A DNA stretch of 64,000 nt from Homalodisca vitripennis (taxonomy: Eukaryota; Arthropoda; Insecta; Hemiptera; Cicadellidae). The notes beneath the pieces were generated by a model. The model saw only the letters and a program-made list of their open reading frames with translations, was not told the DNA's origin and did not search any database. The stretch's first letter is position 1. Every line of letters starts with the position of its first letter. The DNA lies in assembly GCF_021130785.1 (NCBI RefSeq), contig NC_060213.1, positions 117,506,501-117,570,500 of the forward strand, in the 5' to 3' direction. Positions 56,830 through 64,000 of this stretch are shown piece after piece. The position numbers were made by a program, and so were the translations under genes.

Positions 56830-57605
56830 GCAAATAACTAACCAGATCGTGAAAAATATCGTCGTTTACGTATTTGAGCAATTGCTGATCAAGTTAACAT
56901 TGATAAGGAAACTGTGAGACAGATTTTACATAAAAAACTAAACATATCAAATATGCTCCAAAATGGTGGTTTTAGATCGCCTTGGAAGAGATTAAAATTT
57001 GCTGGATAAAGTTTGTAAAAAAGTAAAACTTGGAAAAGAAAAACAATCGATGCCCCGGAAAACACCCTTATCACGTAAACTGAAGGAAGCGCGTCAAAGG
57101 AATTCAAAAGTAAAAGCCATGTTAATCGTTTTATTCTATAGTAATGGCTTTGTTATGGCTTTGTGGATTTTTGAGAGTCAAACAATGAATGAAGTTTACT
57201 ACCTACAGGTTATTGCAAAGCTCAAATAGTGAGTTGGAAAATACTATCGGTAGTACTGTAGGAAAACAGCTCGTGCATTCTGCACCAAAGACAATACACC
57301 ATCCCGTAGCACCTTATCCGTTGAGTTTTTAGCTGAAAAGAAGGTCCCAGAATTGCAAACATTCAGCCTATCCTCCTGATTTATCATCAGGTGAATTTCG
57401 GCTGTTTCGCAAGATCAAAAGTCGACTGAAGGGAATTTATTTTCAAACTTTTGAGGAGCTAAAACAGAATGCGGCACAAGTTTTAAAGGACTTCCAACAC
57501 AGCCTTCTCCAGTGGAAAATATGAATCCAGCTATGTATTGAAGGGAGAGTAGAGTACGTTGAAGAGTATAGGAGGTATCGTAAAACCACCAGTTTCAATT
57601 TTTAC
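56830..57605 (+). pseudogene. Decayed mariner transposase relic
   Basis: Plus-strand fragments in changing frames match the insect mariner order: VNIDKETVRQILHKKL, SKVKAMLIVLFYSNG, NEVYYLQVIAKLK, an eroded catalytic region, PPDLSSGEFRLFRKIKSRLK (the Asp of the usual DFFLF motif is replaced by Glu), and VLKDFQHSLLQW ending near VEYVEEYRR. Several stops and frameshifts; long inactive. TIRs were not found. Confidence 0.72.
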
Positions 57606-57993
57606 AAAAATTCTCGATTATAATACATACTTGCCTTTGAAACATTTCGTAGTGATCCATCATATTATGTGATAAGTGTTTTTACTAAGTAGGCCAAGGA
57701 CTTTTGAAATTAGCTTGAAAAGACGCAGGTAACAGCTAGTTAAAAGAATATAAACTTATTAAAAATAACGCTTAGAAATTTCTACAACATTTCCATTACT
57801 TTAAAAGACACCAACTATCAATAACGAACATAAAAAGGGCGATTGAAAAAGTAAAATATTTTTAAAATATGATCAGGTCCCAGGAATAGATACACTAATT
57901 TTTACTAACTATTTACAAAACTCAACCTCTAATTTATGCTATAAGTGAAACAACAACATATTTCTCTCCATCAAATATTTCTGATCTTGGTTC

Positions 57994-58520
57994 TTGCCTA
58001 TATTTGAAAGGGTTGAACTTCCAGCTCGGCCAGGGCCTCTAGGGCTGCAGTGGGACCCACGGAAGAGAGTCAATTTCACTGAAAATCTTCACTGGCATCG
58101 TGGTAGGAACAAGTGTAGAGAGAAACCATCACGAGGGGTAGACTACAGCAATCGGACCATGTCACCTCTGACAAGAGCTTCGAGACACTGTACCATGAGT
58201 ACGAGAAAAGAGGGCATAGACCCGGGACGACACTTCCACTACCGAGAGAACAAAGGGATGAGCAACCACTACCTGACTATCCATCTAAAACGGCTTCTAC
58301 GATACAACTATACACTGCTAACGAGTACGATAAACTACTTGGCCCGAGAGAAAACAGTGCAAGACTTTGGAGTAACCGCGGTCGGACAACATCTCCAGAA
58401 GGGCTCCGACATGTTACAACTGATAAGACGCTCCTAGACGGCAGACAGACAGACAGAACCAGACGATGTGTCCACCAATGAGAGACGGCCGTCAAATCGG
58501 GCAATAGGTACAACGGTCAC
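57994..58520 (-). promoter_or_regulatory. CpG-dense island, possible promoter/first exon of copy B
   Basis: About 530 bp with many CpG dinucleotides in a region that is otherwise strongly AT-rich. It lies ~2.6 kb upstream of the candidate 5' UTR exon and in the right direction for copy B. A potential donor (CAG|gtagtg on the minus strand) lies near 58270. A plus-strand ORF of 147 codons spans 57994-58437, but its product resembles nothing I know and may simply reflect the high GC. A start site for copy B is the simplest reading; an unrelated exon or a GC-rich transposon remnant cannot be excluded. Confidence 0.3.
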
Positions 58521-61500
58521 TTTGATAAGCTGAACAGTATTGAGTTTGGCATAGGAATGTCCTAAATTATCTTAAAGATACAAAGCAGTCTACTACTGAA
58601 TATTAAAAACGAGAACCTACTCTACTGGACATACTGTAAATATTAAACACTGAGTGAAAGGCGAGTAGATTTCTCTAAGAGATAAATAAAAACTTTATAC
58701 CAAATTTTCAAAAATAAGATATTAGTATTCATATTTTGTCTGACAAAACTTTAGCTAATCATCCTAAATTATTAGTACACAGGTACATGCTCTATATTAT
58801 GAAATATTTTATTTCATCATTCGTTTCGATTTCCTCAATTTTGTATACAAATGAGTTCACGCAACTTTAAATTGTTTTATTAAATACGCTACATCTATTC
58901 TGTTACGAAGTTAGCTTCTTTAACATTTGAAGCGTACGGAAAATCTATGCACAATACCATTTCTTAACATTTCACTATTTTATCCTTCTGTTTATGGCTA
59001 TATTTTATCCAACAATCATAAGAGAATTTCCTTCTATAAATAACGTATAAAATGTCTTCCATCTAATTGCAAGAAACCTTGAAATATTATTTTATGGTTA
59101 CTCAACAGTGAATAAAATATTTTATCATTAAACAATGAGATTTTCCACATCAAAGATCTCCATGCAGCAACATATAAAAATCATAGAAAGCAAGTACATA
59201 ACTATATCTGGTCATTGTTTATAATTAAACAAAATCAACGCCTAGACCAATGATTTTGGGAGGAAAGCCGTGTTGTTCCTGAAATATCCTCATTGGTGAA
59301 AATCAAACTAATCAAGAGATTAGTGAATCTTAATGACAAAACTAAATTTCCTAGAAAAAATGTCTAGTCACTTTTTTGTACCTCCAATGATTAGGCTACT
59401 AAATTATCTAACCTAACCTATCCTAATTTAACCTCACTTAACATAACCTAGCCTAACTCTGGGTATATTGTGAGAATTTACTGCAAGTCTTTAATATTAG
59501 GTATTTTTGTAATAAACGGTAGTATTAAGTTAGTATATAATTCTTAGAGTAGGCCCTCCACTCTAGTCACGCTACCCAATTTTGCATTTAAATCAATTCT
59601 ATTTTAAATATATATATTTTGTTAAATTAATATTCTTTTTATACCACCCAAGATTTATAATATTTAAAACTACATAAGATCTCTTCTTTATTGCGTGTTT
59701 TTGAAACTGAAAGGAATTATGTAATATATCTAAATGATTTATTAATTTATGTTATTGTTTTATCACAATAAATCAGTTCTGAACATGTTTGAGAAATGAA
59801 TTGCATAAATTATTTTTTAATAATCTTAAATGTATCGATACACACAATCTATATTAGTTCATATAGAACTAATATCAAGTATTTATGTATTTGATAAATT
59901 CGTATAAAATTTAATATTCAATATTTTAAAAAGATGCACTTTTAAAAAAAGCTTTCACGAAAATTTATAAAATTGTAACTTGAATTAGGTGTAATATGTT
60001 ATAATGTTTTTTTTATATATATAAAGCATAATACTCGTAGATACACAGAGACATACATAGAACAAACGTGTACTATGATAACATGAGTATTTTACATTCT
60101 TTTACTCCAAAACAACCTAAGAATTATCCGATTTGTTTTCCCTTATACCGAAAGATAATCCAAGCCACACTATAGGTATTTAAATATACAAGTATTTTTG
60201 TAAGATTGAGAATTCTGAATAATTACAATGCATCTGTATGTAAAAGAATGTTTTCTTCTAAACTTCCAGTAAGCATAATTTAAACTTGTATTCTTATATA
60301 ATAATGTAAAGAATGGCAATCACCATAAGGACAAAATTACATTTTTACAGGAATTATAACTGTATATTTTGTAACAATTAATTTTCACTTGATGTCACAT
60401 CAACTGTGTCACAAACACATGCGCTTTTGGCTGTAATACCTTCCAATTAAAGAAGGACGTAGCCAGCGAAGGGGTATGGACCTCCCCCACACATTTTCAA
60501 TTCTTTCAATTATTTTTTTAATAAACGATAATTTATTGTTTAAATAATTCAGTATTACTGACAAGTACTGCTAAAAGATCGTTTTCAAAAAATAAAGGGG
60601 TTGAGAACTTTTTAAGGAGCAAAATGAGGCTTACGCTTTGTCTACTACAAAAAAATTTCAGTTGTCTGGACCTCCTCCCCTCCCAAAAATTGTTTTTTTT
60701 CTTGTTGTTTCTTGAATCGAACTTACACTAGTTACAGCAAATATGTCACTTAATCTGAATAAACCTATGATGCCCAGGAGCGGTACATCTTTAACCGTAA
60801 AGTTCGAATATTGGAATCCAAGAATAGATAGATAGGTCTAGTATATTGTGAAGGGTGACTGTTGGAGTTGGTAGGGTTCCCTAGCCTGACCAAAAGGGCT
60901 TGTTACTCTTTCCTGATTTGACTGGAGAGGTTGGGACAAAACTGGGACTAAGTGTAATGAGAGGTTCCCGGCTTCGGAACCATTATTTACAAATATAAAG
61001 AATATATGTTCAAAGACAGACTTTGTAAGGAAGTCGACCAATAAAATAAAATAATTAGGATTAATATTTCAAATAATTTTTAAGACAAATCTCAAAATCG
61101 TCAAAAAAAGAACGTTTACGTTTGTTATTTCTGCATTTCAAAACTATACTCCAAAGAAATTGTTTGATTGCAAAGTTCTCTTTTGCAATCTTTCTACAGT
61201 AGAAGTAGAAATTTTTCGCAGCAAAGTAATCTGTACAATAAAATGCTAAGAAAAGTAGAAGAAACCATGGTTTTTATAAAACTCTTCAATTTTTTTACCG
61301 CCACGAATTTATAATCAACTGTCTGATCATCTACAATGAAAAAATGCCCCATTAAAGTTTTTGAAATGCTTAAAATATGACTATTACAAATTAAAGGGTT
61401 TTTAAATTTGTTGCCATTTCAAATTATGTTACACTTTTAATTTCAATCGTAAGGAATTAAGGTTAACTATTAAATATATAAGACAAATTTACACTTTTTA

Positions 61501-63159
61501 CAATAAATAAATATATATATATATATATATATATACAATACTTTTTTCTATTAGGGGGTTTTTATTTGTAGTTGTCTTCATTTCAATTTTAAATATATTA
61601 TTATTATCACATTTTATAAAATATAGTGCTGATAGGTATTATGTTGATTATTAACGTTATGTTTTATTTAATTTCATTCTGGATGCTGATAATACAAGTG
61701 GTAAGCTGATGAAGTTTAAAATTGATACCTCAAGATGTATGTGTGTTCTATTTGAAATACGTAAGAAAACACATATAGGCATACAGAAATATATGAGATT
61801 TAGAATATATGTCCACAGAAACCTTTTTTGAAAACAATAAATAGTACAATAACGTCCTAAAATGTTAGAACACGTTTTACTAACACCCTATATAGACTAA
61901 TTAGAGATATCTTGCAGTAATTCCAAAAGTTCAATTATTTTAGTATTTACAAGTATAAATTGTCATCAAGGAAACTCTTATAAATTATCTTACTCTTACT
62001 CACTTACTCTTATAATTTTATCAGCTTTTAACAAGCCTAGACTATCAAGCTCATAGGAAGTACTACAATTTATGATGTTCTTAGAACTTTCAAGTGATGA
62101 TTTGACAACAAAGTTAAAAAGTAATCTTAGCAATTTAAAAGACACCTTCTCCTCCAAAACGTTTTCCCCATATGTATGAATCAACAGTACTGCATGATAC
62201 GGGTTTCTGTCAATTTCAAATCAATAATCTTATATTATTTTTTTAAATCATACATACCAAAATGAATCACTATTGAAGAGAAAAAAGAAAATGAAATGAA
62301 TGAGAAAATCGAATTTTAATTATAGTTACTTTAATAGAATGCGTCTTTTAGTATGCATGGCATCATTATTTCTAATTTGCATCTATGATCCACATACATT
62401 TTGCAACAGTAAACAAGTAACTGTTCTACTACATACAATACCCACAATAACGATATGTACTCATCGAAATATGGCCCCACAATGAGTACAGGTCTTACAT
62501 TTAGTATTACAACAGTTCATTATTATCTTATGGTTGTGTTCGTCACCTAACAGTGTTATATTTGTAAAATACATTTAATGTCTTGCTGGAATACATTAAA
62601 AACAGTAAGTAGTGAAAATTACGTTATTGTATTGAACAAATAAGTGTAATAGAGGGTACTACCTTATTAGAAGAGTTTAAAATTGCTTGTTAACATTATT
62701 TTATTGACACAGGCCTGATAAAGGACAATTAAATTAAAAGATACTGTTAAACAATCATATATTGCATAATTTTGATCAAATTTCACAGTAACAATTTTTA
62801 AAAAGGGTCTTCTAAAACAGATCTATATATTGGAATACCATGCTTGAAACAAATTTAACAAGTTATACGCCCTACAAAAAATACACTTCCAAAACTGAAC
62901 ACAAAATTTCAATTTTTAGAAAATTATAATGCATGAAATAAATTTGGTCCTGTCACTTCTACCTTTTTTCTACTTTTTTCATACAATTGGTTATTGCATA
63001 ACGCTTGGTTGCACCCGTGGCATACATAGTCTTGGCACGGCTGTAACATTATCATTTCTACATTTAGTAACATTATCACAAAACAGTATTTTCTGTTAAA
63101 AATTGTTTTATTGCAATTCCATATTATAATCCAAGTAAGTGTATATTGTTTTTTTATTA
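58521..63159. other. AT-rich intergenic region at right end
   Basis: No gene recognised. Contains the TA microsatellite, degenerate CCTAACCTAA-like sequence at ~59405-59455, and a repeat-like patch at ~60460-60690 with two similar GGACCTCC-containing segments. From 63336 to the end I also see no gene. Confidence 0.5.
61508..61534. repeat. (TA)n microsatellite
   Basis: An uninterrupted run of alternating T and A within AT-rich intergenic DNA. Confidence 0.9.
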
Positions 63160-63335
63160 TTATTATTATTACGCTATTGGACATATCAGCGCTTCACTGT
63201 TTCTTCCTTAGCCAAAGTTTCGAGCAGAGTTCCTCAGAGGTCCATCCTGGGGCCTCTTTTATTTCTCCTTTTTATAAATGATTGGTCAAAAATATCTGGT
63301 ACTTCAGCTGAAGTTTGTCTGACTTGAGATAAGGA
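63160..63335 (+). pseudogene. LINE reverse-transcriptase fragment
   Basis: Encodes SSRVPQRSILGPLLFLLFIN, a degraded form of the GVPQGSILGPLLF core motif of Jockey/CR1-type non-LTR reverse transcriptases, preceded by FTVSSLAK. The glycines of the motif are replaced by Arg and the frame ends soon after at a TGA. A TTATTATTATT run at 63156-63170 precedes it. Truncated at both ends. Confidence 0.75.
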
Positions 63336-64000
63336 CTTTGACAAGTTAACCAGTGGTTTAATATTAACTGTTTAACATTAACAGATAAAAAACAAATATA
63401 ATACATTTTAGCATAAACCACTCCAAGTTCCTACATTATTGGAAATTAACTTACTTGTATTTATGAAAAAAGTTTCTGACCCTATTAATAGATAAACTGT
63501 TGAATATTGAATTCGCCTGCAAAAAGAAAAGCTCTGAGATTTGGCTATTTTTGCTGACTCTGGGGTACTGCCGTCAGCGTATTTTGTCATATTTTCTGTA
63601 CTTATTGATGTAGTAATTTGGAGAAGTAAATGATTTCGGACACAAGAATAATGTTAAACTTAAAAGACTTTTAAACCCGTTATTTTTGGTTGTAGAACTT
63701 TGGGAGGAATGAATATATGAAATATGTATTTTGAAATATCTATATTCTTAATACACAACGAAATGCCTCTTAGTTTTGTTTGTGAAGTATACTGGGAGAA
63801 TATAAATAATGCCTGAACAACTGAAATTGAACAAATACAAAATGGAGAATCCTTCAACTGTTCAAAAGTGTATTATTTGTTATTATTGTTGATCTTTGTT
63901 GTTGTTATGAATTTAGATGTTTATTGTTAGTTATTGTTGTTCGTCTTGTTTTATTTATTTATTTACTCAATTATTTACACATATAATTGCACACTCTTAG

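Noticed and set aside
59405..59455. CCTAACCTAA-like sequence resembling the insect telomere repeat
   Set aside because: The units are degenerate and interrupted; such stretches are common in AT-rich insect DNA and give no support for a former telomere.
1..64000. CRISPR arrays, operons, bacterial-type promoters or terminators
   Set aside because: The window is eukaryotic by its split genes and transposons; the regular repeats found are minisatellites without spacer diversity.

Overview
This is a piece of an AT-rich animal nuclear genome, almost certainly an insect. It has small exons bounded by GT-AG introns, abundant class I and class II transposons, and no operon-like gene packing. A hemimetabolous insect such as a hemipteran is my guess from the transposon mix; that is inference, not something the sequence proves.

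The host genes are two tandem paralogues of the acetyl-CoA transporter SLC33A1 (AT-1, Acatn family), both on the minus strand. Copy B is complete: start codon at 52781, stop at 38529, ten coding exons, 525 codons. A possible 5' UTR exon lies at 55252-55363, and a CpG-dense island at 57994-58520 may hold the promoter. Copy A lies downstream of B in transcription direction, with its start codon at 24861. Nine of its coding exons (448 codons) are in the window; the C-terminal exon is not seen and probably lies left of base 1. All eight paired internal and penultimate coding exons have exactly the same length and phase in A and B. The copies therefore arose by DNA-level tandem duplication, not retroposition.

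Layout from left to right: copy A exons 10 to 2 (1660-24882), with introns holding a hAT transposon with TIRs and TSD (3378-6050), a Tc1/mariner-type element with ~520-bp TIRs (8972-11615), two inverted SINE copies, a LINE 3' fragment and an 11-unit minisatellite. Next comes an intergenic stretch (24883-31072), then a complete, young Ty3/gypsy retrotransposon (31077-38005) with near-identical LTRs, a 4-bp target duplication and one internal stop codon. Copy B follows (38529-55363), with its own 8-unit minisatellite, a hAT-like MITE and a ~540-bp diverged tandem duplication. The right end (55364-64000) holds a decayed mariner relic, the CpG-dense island, a LINE reverse-transcriptase fragment and otherwise featureless AT-rich DNA.

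The most unusual signal is that each paralogue carries a tandem array grown out of a 3' splice site. In copy A the 126-bp unit spans the acceptor and first ~20 bases of exon 4. In copy B the ~40-bp unit spans the acceptor and first ~20 bases of exon 10. Both arrays lay out rows of decoy acceptors directly upstream of the true one. A decayed duplicate of copy A exon 4 sits beyond its array in the same intron.
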